7,555 bases of DNA from assembly GCA_012839485.1 (NCBI GenBank), contig DUNF01000007.1, positions 1 through 7,555 of the forward strand, read 5' to 3'. Positions 1 through 6,617 of this stretch are shown one piece after another (positions within the stretch are counted from its first letter, which is position 1; the number at the start of each line of letters is the position of its first letter). The DNA comes from Acholeplasmataceae bacterium. Lineage in GTDB: Bacteria > Bacillota_I > Bacilli_A > ML615J-28 > CAG-698. The notes beneath the pieces are model-generated. The model saw only the letters and a list, made by a program, of their open reading frames with translations. It made no database searches and had not been told where the DNA came from. The position numbers and the translations under genes are program-made.

Positions 1-710
1 CCTAAATATTCTCCATAACCACCTGAAGATAAATTAATTAATTTATGCTTATTTTTTGTAAAAGTATAAGCAAATACTTCATGAGTATGAGAAGTTATTA
101 AAACATCAACCTTTTCTTTATTATTAAAATAACAAAGCTGTTGTTTCAAACTATCATCACTACTATGAGATGAAACAATAATTAAATCACATTTTTCTTT
201 TCTTCTTAAACGATAACTATATTCTCTAATTGTCTCTAACTCATCAGTAACAACAATTTGGCTTGCTATTTCACTTGTAAGATCATCTTTCTGTTTTTCA
301 CCTAAAGTAGCAATAATTCCTACTTTTAAATTCCCTATTTCTTTAACCGTATAAGGAGCAAACATTAACTCGTTATCCTTATTATATACATTTGCTAAAA
401 CAAAAGGAAATGAAGCTTCTTTTTCTAAAGTTTTAAGTTTATCAGCTAAAGCAAGTTCATGATTCCCTAAACCTAAACAAGTAAGATTTAAAGAATTGAA
501 AATTAAATTAATTACTTTACCTTGCGTTAATTTAGAAAAATAAGTACCAGAATAAATATCCCCACCTGCAATAATAATTGCATTAGGATTCTTTTGAATT
601 TCTTCTTTTAAATAACTAGCCGTTCTTAGAAGGCCAGCTGATCTTCTTGATTCTAAAATAACACCATGTAAATCACTGATGTTATAGATATTTAATTTTG
701 TATATCCCAT
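1..710 (-). CDS. 5'-nucleotidase-type metallophosphoesterase, no signal peptide (3' end cut by window edge)
   Basis: The first 236 residues of a calcineurin-like phosphoesterase of the UshA/5'-nucleotidase group are visible; the rest lies beyond position 1. The family's metal-binding motifs appear in order: SDLHG (D13, H15), GGDIYSG (D51), GNHE (N83, H84), SSHS (H182) and TSHTH (H208, H210). These would hold the two-metal centre that hydrolyses phosphate esters such as nucleotides. Two positions differ from the usual pattern: GNHE is followed by LA instead of FD, and the GHTH glycine is serine (S207). The protein starts MGYTKLNIYN with no hydrophobic leader or lipobox, so a cytoplasmic location is inferred. 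The start is set by AAAGGAGG at 717-724, six bases upstream. It lies 28 bases after the related lipoprotein gene in the same direction. Expected C-terminal substrate-binding domain is not in view, so the substrate is uncertain; it may act on another phosphoester. Confidence 0.87.
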   Translation of the reverse strand, partial: MGYTKLNIYNISDLHGVILESRRSAGLLRTASYLKEEIQKNPNAIIIAGGDIYSGTYFSKLTQGKVINLIFNSLNLTCLGLGNHELALADKLKTLEKEASFPFVLANVYNKDNELMFAPYTVKEIGNLKVGIIATLGEKQKDDLTSEIASQIVVTDELETIREYSYRLRRKEKCDLIIVSSHSSDDSLKQQLCYFNNKEKVDVLITSHTHEVFAYTFTKNKHKLINLSSGGYGEYL

Positions 711-737
711 CACTAACCTCCTTTAAATTTTTAAAAT

Positions 738-766
738 ATTATAATATCCAATAACCGTTTTCTAAA
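738..766 (-). promoter_or_regulatory. Possible internal promoter for the signal-less nucleotidase gene
   Basis: On the minus strand TTTAGA (761-766) is followed after 17 bases by a perfect TATAAT (738-743). It overlaps the last codons and stop of the upstream lipoprotein gene and would start RNA just ahead of the AAAGGAGG site. The -35 matches consensus at four of six positions. Such matches arise easily by chance in DNA this AT-rich, so this is only a candidate. Confidence 0.25.
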
Positions 767-2193
767 ACACTTTGCTTTACAGCGGCTACTAAATAATCTC
801 TAAATAAATCCCCAGTAAAATCAGGATTTGCTCCACTTTCTAAGCGATAATCTTTATAAAACAAATAGTCAATTGTAGCTATTGTATATAAATCTTCCTC
901 TACTAAAGTATCATAATCTAAACCATCTCTAATAGCCATTGGATTAGATCCTCTAAGTCCTTTAATTTGACTACCAGTTAAATTCGTCTTAATAATCGTA
1001 TTTTCAAACGGCATGATCCTAAAAATATTATCATAAAGTACATCAGTATTAGCTCTAATTGGAAAAGCATCTCTTCTAATACCACCTGTATTGATTATCG
1101 CAAAATCAGTATCAGCAGTTTTTTGTAAGACATTAACTGCCCAAGTAGTAGCTTCTTCACGGTAAATATCTACTTTTGCTTGGCCTAACACTTCTTCTGA
1201 TATATCGATTACATCTTGATAGTTTTGATATAAATCTAAAATCTTTTGGTCTTCTTTAGAAAAAGTAGCTGTTTTGATATTCTCTGCACTTATATCAGTA
1301 ACCTTCTTATTATCCTTATCATAAACAACTTGAATCTTCCCAACATACCTACCACTAGATCCTGATTGAACAATTGCCAGTGGAACATCATTACTTCTTC
1401 TTTGCTCAGCTGCATAATAATAATGCGTATGACCATTAAAGACTAAATCAACTCTTTGATTTCCACTTAAATTAGCAATTGCCTCATTAATTGGACTAGT
1501 ATCATTATGAACAGAAACTACAACAATCTCACATTCATGCTCTCCTCTTAATATTGGTGTATACAATTTAATTGCTTCTAACTCGGAAGTAAACTGAAAG
1601 TTCTCTACAAAATTTCGCGAAATATCAGATTCTAATCCTAAACCAATTAAACCAATAATTCCAATTTTTACTCCTTCTTTCTCTATAATATGATATGGCT
1701 TTACAAAACTTGCAAGCTCTCCAGTTCTTAAGTCTTTAATATTAGCACCTAAAAACGCAAAATCTGCTTCTCCGTTTTCTAAATCTTTATCTACATAACG
1801 AGCTATATGCTCTTCACCCCAATCAAATTCATGATTTCCTAAAGCCATAGCTACAAACCCAGCCTCATTCATTGCCTCAACAACAACCCTACCTCTTGTC
1901 ATACTGCTTAAAGCTGTTCCTTGAAACATGTCACCAGCTGATAGAATAATCGATTTTTCCTGATTTAAACTTTTTAAATAATGAGAAATAGCTGCAAACC
2001 CAGGCGCACCTTTACCATCATTAAACATTGCCCCATGAAAGTCATTTAAACTATAAAAGTCTAAAGTAACTGAGCCCGCTGGTGTTGTCCCATTACCCCC
2101 ATTTTCATTATCTGGTTTACAAGTACATCCGCCCAAAATAAACCCAAATACTAATATTAATAATAATAAACTTAATCTTTTAATTCTTTTCAT
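739..2193 (-). CDS. Lipid-anchored 5'-nucleotidase / bifunctional metallophosphatase (UshA-like lipoprotein)
   Basis: This is a complete 484-residue surface enzyme. A basic start (MKRIKR), a hydrophobic stretch at residues 7-20 and the lipobox LGGC (Cys23) mark a lipoprotein signal peptide, so the enzyme should sit on the outer face of the membrane behind a short Gly/Asn-rich linker (about 28-40). The metallophosphoesterase domain (about 42-290) has NDFHG (D51, H53), GDMFQG (D88), GNHEFDWG (N120, H121), SVHND (H229) and NGHTH (H255, H257). The 5'-nucleotidase C-terminal domain (about 330-484) has NTGGIRR (368-374) and PFEN (395-398), which in this family bind the nucleotide. The likely role is removal of phosphate from external nucleotides so that nucleosides can be taken up; 2',3'-cyclic phosphodiesters are possible alternative substrates. 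It follows the ABC-F gene by nine bases, with the ribosome site overlapping that gene's stop. Confidence 0.93.
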   Translation of the reverse strand: MKRIKRLSLLLLILVFGFILGGCTCKPDNENGGNGTTPAGSVTLDFYSLNDFHGAMFNDGKGAPGFAAISHYLKSLNQEKSIILSAGDMFQGTALSSMTRGRVVVEAMNEAGFVAMALGNHEFDWGEEHIARYVDKDLENGEADFAFLGANIKDLRTGELASFVKPYHIIEKEGVKIGIIGLIGLGLESDISRNFVENFQFTSELEAIKLYTPILRGEHECEIVVVSVHNDTSPINEAIANLSGNQRVDLVFNGHTHYYYAAEQRRSNDVPLAIVQSGSSGRYVGKIQVVYDKDNKKVTDISAENIKTATFSKEDQKILDLYQNYQDVIDISEEVLGQAKVDIYREEATTWAVNVLQKTADTDFAIINTGGIRRDAFPIRANTDVLYDNIFRIMPFENTIIKTNLTGSQIKGLRGSNPMAIRDGLDYDTLVEEDLYTIATIDYLFYKDYRLESGANPDFTGDLFRDYLVAAVKQSVLENGYWIL

Positions 2194-2198
2194 CTTTA

Positions 2199-2205
2199 CT
2201 CCTTA
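2199..2205 (-). promoter_or_regulatory. Ribosome binding site overlapping the upstream stop codon
   Basis: TAAGGAG on the minus strand contains the whole TAA stop codon of the ABC-F gene and lies five bases before the ATG of the lipoprotein 5'-nucleotidase. Ribosomes ending the first gene therefore sit on the initiation site of the next, which suggests translational coupling and confirms the lipoprotein start. Confidence 0.7.
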
Positions 2206-3726
2206 TTGAAACTTAATTTGTTTTAATTTTAATTTATTTATAAACTCTAGTTCGTGAGAAACAATAATTAATGTTCCTGGATACTCTGCTAAAGCATCAA
2301 ACAATGCCTTTTTCATTATCTTATCTAAATGGTTAGTTGGCTCATCTAGAATCAAAAAGTTTGATTCTTCTAAAGTAAGTTTAGCTAGTCTTACTCTTGC
2401 GCCTTCACCACCGGATAATTCTCTCATTGATCTAGTAACAAGTTCTCCAGTAATCCCAAATCTAGCAAGTAGACTTCTAATTTGTTCATTATCCATTAAA
2501 GGATAATCAAGCCTAATATAATCAATTGCATTAATATCTTTCGGCTCTTCTACTTGAGCAAAATAAGAAACTTTATTTAACGGGTTAAGATCATATGACC
2601 CACTAATTTCGGGAATAATATCCAAAATTGTTTTTAAGAATGTTGTTTTACCAACTCCGTTTTTTCCTAAAATTGCAACCTTTTCCCCAAAAGCAAGTTT
2701 CATATTAATGCCTTTTAAAATAGGATGATCATAACCTATACTTAAGTTTTTAACTTCTAAAGCATTCATATTAAACGTTCTTGTAAACTTAAATTTAAAA
2801 TTTAAATCTTTATAAACAACAGGTTTTTCTAACCTTTCCATTTTTTCTAATTGTTTTCTTCTGCTTTGCGCTCTTTTAGTAGTTGTAGCACGAACGATAT
2901 TTTTCTTAATAAACTCTTCTTCTTTTTTGATTTTCTCTTGTTGTTTAAGATAAGCTTTTTCATATTCTTTACTTCTCATAGTTTTCAAATTTAAATAATC
3001 TAAAAAGTTTCCTTTATATTTAGTCATTACCCTATTTTCTAGCTCAATAATATAATTGCTTACATCATTTAAAAACTGAAAATTATGACTAATTACAATA
3101 TAAGCTTTAGGATAACTATTTAAAAACTTAACTAACCATTCAATATGAACTTGGTCTAAAAAGTTCGTTGGCTCATCTAATAATAAAACATCTCTTTCTT
3201 CTAAAAGCATTTTAGCTAAGAAAACTTTAGCCCTCATTCCTCCAGATAATTTCTTCAAAGGAAAATCTAAAGGGATTTGCACACCTAAACCTAAAAGGAT
3301 ATTATCTATCTTTTCATTTATTTTATAAAATCCTTTTTGAAGCAATTCTTCTTGGATAAAATCAGCTTGTTTTGAATTTTTCTCTAAATCTATTCCTAAA
3401 CTAATATTATGATAAATCTCATTTAACTTTTCTTCTCTTAAAAACAAATCTCTATAAACTTCGTTTAAATATTCTAAAACTGTTACATCACTATCAACTT
3501 CTAAAAACTGATCTAAATAGCTAAAAGTAACATGATCTTGCCAAATAATTTCTCCTGAATCGGGAATCAATTTATGTGCAAGCAATTTTAAAAGAGTAGA
3601 TTTACCAGTACCATTAGCTCCTAAAAAACCAATATGTTCTCCCATTTCTACTTTCAAATTTAAGTTATTATATAATGCTTGATCTCCATAGGAGAAGTTT
3701 AAATCTCTAATCTCTAGTATACTCAT
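2203..3726 (-). CDS. ABC-F family ATP-binding protein (ribosome-associated, YdiF/YbiT-like)
   Basis: This 507-residue protein has two ABC ATPase domains and no membrane segments, the layout of ABC-F proteins, which bind the ribosome near the E site and affect translation rather than transport. Domain 1 has Walker A GANGTGKST (36-44), signature LSGGM (160-164), Walker B with DEPTNFLD (184-191) and H-loop His214. A charged helical linker (about 243-302) contains the stretch TTTKRAQSRRKQLEKMERL, typical of the group. Domain 2 has GKNGVGKTT (354-362), LSGGE (437-441), DEPTNHLD (461-468) and His491. Both catalytic glutamates (E185, E462) are present, so both sites look active. It ends 16 residues after the second H-loop, so it lacks the C-terminal coiled coil of Uup or full-length YdiF. 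The linker shows no obvious antibiotic-resistance-type extension, so a housekeeping translation role is more likely. A modest TAAGGT site (3734-3739) precedes ATG by seven bases. First gene of a three-gene group. Confidence 0.93.
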   Translation of the reverse strand: MSILEIRDLNFSYGDQALYNNLNLKVEMGEHIGFLGANGTGKSTLLKLLAHKLIPDSGEIIWQDHVTFSYLDQFLEVDSDVTVLEYLNEVYRDLFLREEKLNEIYHNISLGIDLEKNSKQADFIQEELLQKGFYKINEKIDNILLGLGVQIPLDFPLKKLSGGMRAKVFLAKMLLEERDVLLLDEPTNFLDQVHIEWLVKFLNSYPKAYIVISHNFQFLNDVSNYIIELENRVMTKYKGNFLDYLNLKTMRSKEYEKAYLKQQEKIKKEEEFIKKNIVRATTTKRAQSRRKQLEKMERLEKPVVYKDLNFKFKFTRTFNMNALEVKNLSIGYDHPILKGINMKLAFGEKVAILGKNGVGKTTFLKTILDIIPEISGSYDLNPLNKVSYFAQVEEPKDINAIDYIRLDYPLMDNEQIRSLLARFGITGELVTRSMRELSGGEGARVRLAKLTLEESNFLILDEPTNHLDKIMKKALFDALAEYPGTLIIVSHELEFINKLKLKQIKFQ

Positions 3727-3745
3727 GTCTTTTACCTTATATTAT

Positions 3746-3774
3746 ATTTTATCATATTTACAATCTTTTTACCA
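3746..3774 (-). promoter_or_regulatory. Candidate promoter of the ABC-F / nucleotidase operon
   Basis: The 77-base gap before the ABC-F gene carries ATATGATAAAATA (3745-3757) on the minus strand, a -10-like block containing TATGAT and TAAAAT. With TAAAAT (3746-3751) as -10, a 17-base spacer leads to a poor -35, TGGTAA (3769-3774). The same 13-mer occurs in the promoter of the neighbouring peptidase gene. The position, just after a terminator and just before the ribosome site, supports a promoter even though the -35 is weak. Confidence 0.45.
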
Positions 3775-3776
3775 TT

Positions 3777-3805
3777 AAAAAACAGACATTTATAAATGTC
3801 TGTTT
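3777..3805 (-). terminator. Intrinsic terminator of the S41 peptidase gene
   Basis: Positions 3780-3805 form a perfect 26-base palindrome with arms AAACAGACATTTA and its complement. On the minus strand it is followed by six T residues (3777-3782, partly pairing with the stem base). It begins inside the TAA stop of the peptidase gene. A strong stem followed by a U run fits a rho-independent terminator reading leftward and separates the peptidase gene from the ABC-F operon. Confidence 0.85.
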
Positions 3806-5147
3806 ATTTTAGCTTTTCTCTTAATAACTCTAATGCTTTTTCTAAAGCTAAACTTCTATTTGCTCTTACTGACTCAATTGTTTCTTCTACATAAACATCA
3901 GGAGCAATTCCTTTATTAGTAAAGTCGGTACCATCTAACATCAAACACTGTCTTGTGCAAATTCCTACCCTGCCACCACTTTCTAAATAAATGTTTAGAG
4001 GTTGGCCAGTTGAGCCATAACTAGGAGTTCCTACTATAGTAGCATTAGTATGTCCTCTCATCATAATTAAAAAATCTTCAGCAGCAGATGCAGTAACTGC
4101 ACTTATTACTATCATTACTGGAACTTTTAATAACCCAGGTATATCATAACTTAATTTGTTTCTATCTTCTTCATAGTATTCATGTTTAGGAATTTTCCAA
4201 AGTTTCTCAAAATATTCTTTATTCTCTACAATTTCCATATATTCTTCATATGTTTTTGAAAAAACCGTATTCTTGCTCCAAGCTTTATAACTAGCAATAT
4301 GAACTTGAGTTTTACTATAATCTATTTCAAATTCTTTCCCAATAAATAAAGCCGCTAAAGCACCACTATAATAACCATTACCCCCACCATTTTGAGAAAT
4401 ATTAATAATAATTCCTTTAGCTTTTTTTAAAAGTTCAAAATTATCATATAACTCTTTTGGAAGTTCGTTATTCATAAATGTATCAATTGTAATAATCATT
4501 ATTCCATCTTTAGTAATATTTAATTTAAAAGATTTAAATTCTTTTAACTCACCTTCAATAGAAACATTTCTATTTTCACTATATACTTGTTTATTTTTAG
4601 TTCTTTCTAAAACAACTATTTCGATTTTTCCATCATATTCTAGTTCTAATTCTACTTTTGAATTAAGTGCTCCTCTTAATAAGTGGTTATTTATTTCCCA
4701 ATAATTACTCTCTGGTTTTTCGTGCCAAATATAAGGAAAGATGTTATTCTCAATATATTCTTTTATCGGAATACCAGAAATTTTTTTAATAATACTGAAA
4801 GGTTTTACTAAATCTTTAACACTATGATCAACACAATCAATAACTATTTTTCCTTCTATATAATCTGTACTAATTGGTAAATAAGAAAAATATTGAGGAT
4901 CTTCTTGTACTTCTTTTGGAAAATAAATAAAAGTATGACCATCTCTTAATTTAGAAACAAATCTTAAAAGTTCCATATAATACTCATATAAGTTTTTAGT
5001 TTTTAAAACTCTTTTTAGTGCTTGTTTATATTCTTCATCCCAATTAACTTTATCATTAATTTTATTCCAAAAAGCAAAATTATATTCTGCTTCTTTCCAA
5101 ATTAGAGACAATTCATAAATCTTTTGTTCATCACTAATATTTTTCAT
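3804..5147 (-). CDS. S41 family peptidase (tricorn/IRBP-like), no signal peptide
   Basis: This 447-residue protein looks like an S41 serine peptidase. An N-terminal helical part (about 1-80) starts with the LIWKEAEYNFAFW type of sequence seen in this group and contains LRDGHT (67-72). A central part (about 90-210) has the position of the PDZ-like region. The protease core (about 211-425) has INISQNGGGNG (249-258), the nucleophile motif TASAAED with Ser354 and Glu357, GTPSYGSTGQP (373-383) and GIAPDV (413-418). In CtpA/Tsp-type enzymes a catalytic Lys lies about 25 residues after the Ser; here that place is Ser379, so a tricorn/IRBP-like site, perhaps using His71, is more likely. No leader or membrane segment is seen, so a cytoplasmic location is inferred, unlike most S41 peptidases. 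GGAGG (5153-5157) lies five bases before the start. Its own promoter and terminator make it a single-gene unit. The substrate is unknown. Confidence 0.87.
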   Translation of the reverse strand: MKNISDEQKIYELSLIWKEAEYNFAFWNKINDKVNWDEEYKQALKRVLKTKNLYEYYMELLRFVSKLRDGHTFIYFPKEVQEDPQYFSYLPISTDYIEGKIVIDCVDHSVKDLVKPFSIIKKISGIPIKEYIENNIFPYIWHEKPESNYWEINNHLLRGALNSKVELELEYDGKIEIVVLERTKNKQVYSENRNVSIEGELKEFKSFKLNITKDGIMIITIDTFMNNELPKELYDNFELLKKAKGIIINISQNGGGNGYYSGALAALFIGKEFEIDYSKTQVHIASYKAWSKNTVFSKTYEEYMEIVENKEYFEKLWKIPKHEYYEEDRNKLSYDIPGLLKVPVMIVISAVTASAAEDFLIMMRGHTNATIVGTPSYGSTGQPLNIYLESGGRVGICTRQCLMLDGTDFTNKGIAPDVYVEETIESVRANRSLALEKALELLREKLK

Positions 5148-5168
5148 AAATACCTCCGATACAAATCT

Positions 5169-5197
5169 ATTTTATCATATCTATTTCTTTTAGTCTA
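5169..5197 (-). promoter_or_regulatory. Promoter of the S41 peptidase gene
   Basis: On the minus strand TAGACT (5192-5197), four of six matches to the -35 consensus, is followed by a 17-base spacer and TAAAAT (5169-5174) as -10. The predicted RNA start falls about 15 bases ahead of the start codon, around the GGAGG site, so the leader would be very short. The block ATATGATAAAATA (5169-5181) is identical to one before the ABC-F gene. Confidence 0.6.
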
Positions 5198-5203
5198 TAA
5201 AAT

Positions 5204-5232
5204 AAAAAACAGATTCACTAGCGAATCTGTTT
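5204..5232 (-). terminator. Intrinsic terminator after the flavodiiron protein gene
   Basis: A 10-base-pair stem (AAACAGATTC at 5207-5216 with GAATCTGTTT at 5223-5232) closes a six-base loop (5217-5222). On the minus strand it is followed by six T residues (5204-5209, overlapping the stem base). It starts five bases after the flavodiiron stop codon and ends that transcript before the peptidase promoter. Confidence 0.88.
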
Positions 5233-5237
5233 AGTAT

Positions 5238-6404
5238 TTAAAGTAATTCTTCTATTTCTTTAGTAATCTCCTGTAGTCTTGCTTTTGTAGGTTTATGAAA
5301 CTCACGGAAAGAAATTAATTTCTCATGTCCGATACTTTCTAAAATTCCTTCGATTTCTTTAATACTTTCTCCACCCCAACCATAACTACCAAAAGCAATA
5401 TACTTTTTATTTACTGGTTTTAAACCTTTTAAGTAACTTAAGAAACCTGCCATTTTACTTAGCAAAGTTGAGTTAAATGTAGGTGAACCAACAGCAAGAT
5501 ATTCTGCTTCCATTACATAAGTAATTAGTAAAGAAAAATCAGAGTTATTTACATCATACATTCTTGCAGGTATTCCTTTATTTACAAAAGCTTCATAAAT
5601 TGCTTTACCGATTGCTTCAGTACTACCATACATTGTCTCATAAATAATAACTGCTTCTTTTTTAGATTTAGATGTAGTTAGATCTTTATATAGATTTAAA
5701 ATATCTGGAATATGTTTAGTCCAAATAACACCATGTGATGTAGCTATCATATCCATCTTTAAATCTTTTACAGCTTCATATGCCCTATTAGCTTGTTTTG
5801 AATAAGGCATTACGATATTTGCATAATACTTTTTAGAGTGATGCATTAAAACTTCTAAATTATTCTCATAATCAAATAGTTTTGATGTTGCAAAATGTTG
5901 TCCAAAGGCATCATTACTAAATAAAATCTTATCATATTCTGAATAAGTAACCATACTATCTGGCCAGTGTACTAAAGGAACTTGCACAAATTTTAAAGTC
6001 CTTTTACCAATGTTTAAAGTATCATTAGTTCTAACACCTTTAATATTAAGTTTAACTTCATTAAACAAACTTTCTAATACTTTTGGACCAGTTGGAAATG
6101 ATGAATAAATCAAAGCATTAGGCGCATATTTTAAAACTTCCGCTAAAGCTCCACTATGATCTAACTCCCCATGGTTAGAAATAATAATATCAATTTTCTT
6201 TGGATCAATAACTGATGAAATCCTTGCAATCATTTCTTCTTTAAAGGCTTCTTTAACTGTATCGATTAAAACCACTTTCTCATCAATAATTAAATAGGCA
6301 TTATAAGTACTACCTTCTTCAGTTGTATAGCCGTGACTATCTCTCATCACCCAATCAACTGCCCCTACCCAATAAATATTCTCTTTAATTTTTAAAGCTT
6401 TCAT
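5238..6404 (-). CDS. fprA: Flavodiiron protein (A-type flavoprotein, O2/NO reductase)
   Basis: This 388-residue, complete, cytoplasmic enzyme reduces O2 to water, and in many members NO to N2O, without releasing peroxide. The N-terminal metallo-beta-lactamase-like domain (1 to about 245) carries all six diiron ligands: H78, E80 and D82 in SNHGELDH, H146 in LVHWPDS, D165 in SNDAFGQH and H224 in TSHGVIW. The C-terminal flavodoxin domain (about 250-388) has the FMN phosphate loop YETMYGSTEA (255-264), VGSPTFN (305-311) and GSYGWGGES (339-347). It has no fused rubredoxin or flavin reductase domain, so it is the simple class A form. Rubredoxin, its usual electron donor, is encoded two bases upstream. 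The start is supported by GAGG (6415-6418) inside the end of the rubredoxin gene, ten bases from ATG, implying coupled translation. Whether O2 or NO is preferred cannot be read from the sequence. The gene is followed by a terminator. Confidence 0.96.
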   Translation of the reverse strand: MKALKIKENIYWVGAVDWVMRDSHGYTTEEGSTYNAYLIIDEKVVLIDTVKEAFKEEMIARISSVIDPKKIDIIISNHGELDHSGALAEVLKYAPNALIYSSFPTGPKVLESLFNEVKLNIKGVRTNDTLNIGKRTLKFVQVPLVHWPDSMVTYSEYDKILFSNDAFGQHFATSKLFDYENNLEVLMHHSKKYYANIVMPYSKQANRAYEAVKDLKMDMIATSHGVIWTKHIPDILNLYKDLTTSKSKKEAVIIYETMYGSTEAIGKAIYEAFVNKGIPARMYDVNNSDFSLLITYVMEAEYLAVGSPTFNSTLLSKMAGFLSYLKGLKPVNKKYIAFGSYGWGGESIKEIEGILESIGHEKLISFREFHKPTKARLQEITKEIEELL

Positions 6405-6406
6405 TT

Positions 6407-6565
6407 TTATGCTTCCTCAAATTGATCTTTTCCAACTCCGCATAGTGGGCAAACCCAATCTTCAGGTAAATCTTCAAAAGCAGTGCCTGGTTTTACACCT
6501 TGACTCTCATCACCTAATTTAGGATCGTATTCATATCCACATACAACGCATACGTATTTTTTCAT
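6407..6565 (-). CDS. Rubredoxin
   Basis: This 52-residue iron protein carries single electrons in the cytoplasm. Translation gives MKKYVCVVCGYEYDP at the start, with C6 and C9 in CxxCGY, and C39 and C42 in WVCPLCGVGK; these four cysteines hold one iron atom. The aromatic residues (Y4, Y11, Y13, F30, W37, F49) and the GxKPGTxFEDLPEDW stretch are typical, and the length matches ordinary rubredoxins. The start is fixed by AGGAGG (6576-6581) ten bases upstream. The flavodiiron gene begins two bases after its TAA stop, so the two are almost certainly cotranscribed, and this protein is the likely electron donor. The NAD(P)H:rubredoxin reductase that would complete the chain is not in the window. 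Confidence 0.97.
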   Translation of the reverse strand: MKKYVCVVCGYEYDPKLGDESQGVKPGTAFEDLPEDWVCPLCGVGKDQFEEA

Positions 6566-6588
6566 ATTCTTCTTACCTCCTATTTTCT

Positions 6589-6617
6589 ATTATAATTTAT
6601 TTTCACCATTTTTGCAA
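6589..6617 (-). promoter_or_regulatory. Promoter of the rubredoxin-flavodiiron operon, inside the SDR 3' end
   Basis: On the minus strand TTGCAA (6612-6617) and a perfect TATAAT (6589-6594) are separated by exactly 17 bases. The -35 lies in the last codons of the SDR gene and the -10 covers its stop codon. The predicted RNA start is close to the AGGAGG site of rubredoxin. No hairpin terminator is seen between SDR and rubredoxin, so readthrough may add to expression. No operator repeat for a redox regulator is evident. Confidence 0.55.

Noticed and set aside
736..747. AT-only palindrome ATATTATAATAT as a terminator between the two nucleotidase genes
   Set aside because: The stem has no G-C pairs, would be unstable, and is not followed by an unbroken T run on the minus strand; it fits better as the end of the coding region with a possible -10 box.
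3780..3805. Perfect palindrome as a protein-binding operator
   Set aside because: It overlaps the stop codon of the peptidase gene and is followed by a T run in the transcribed direction, which is the usual form of a terminator.
5148..5237. Riboswitch or small RNA in the gap before the peptidase gene
   Set aside because: The 90 bases are fully used by a terminator, a promoter and a ribosome site, leaving too little room for a structured leader.
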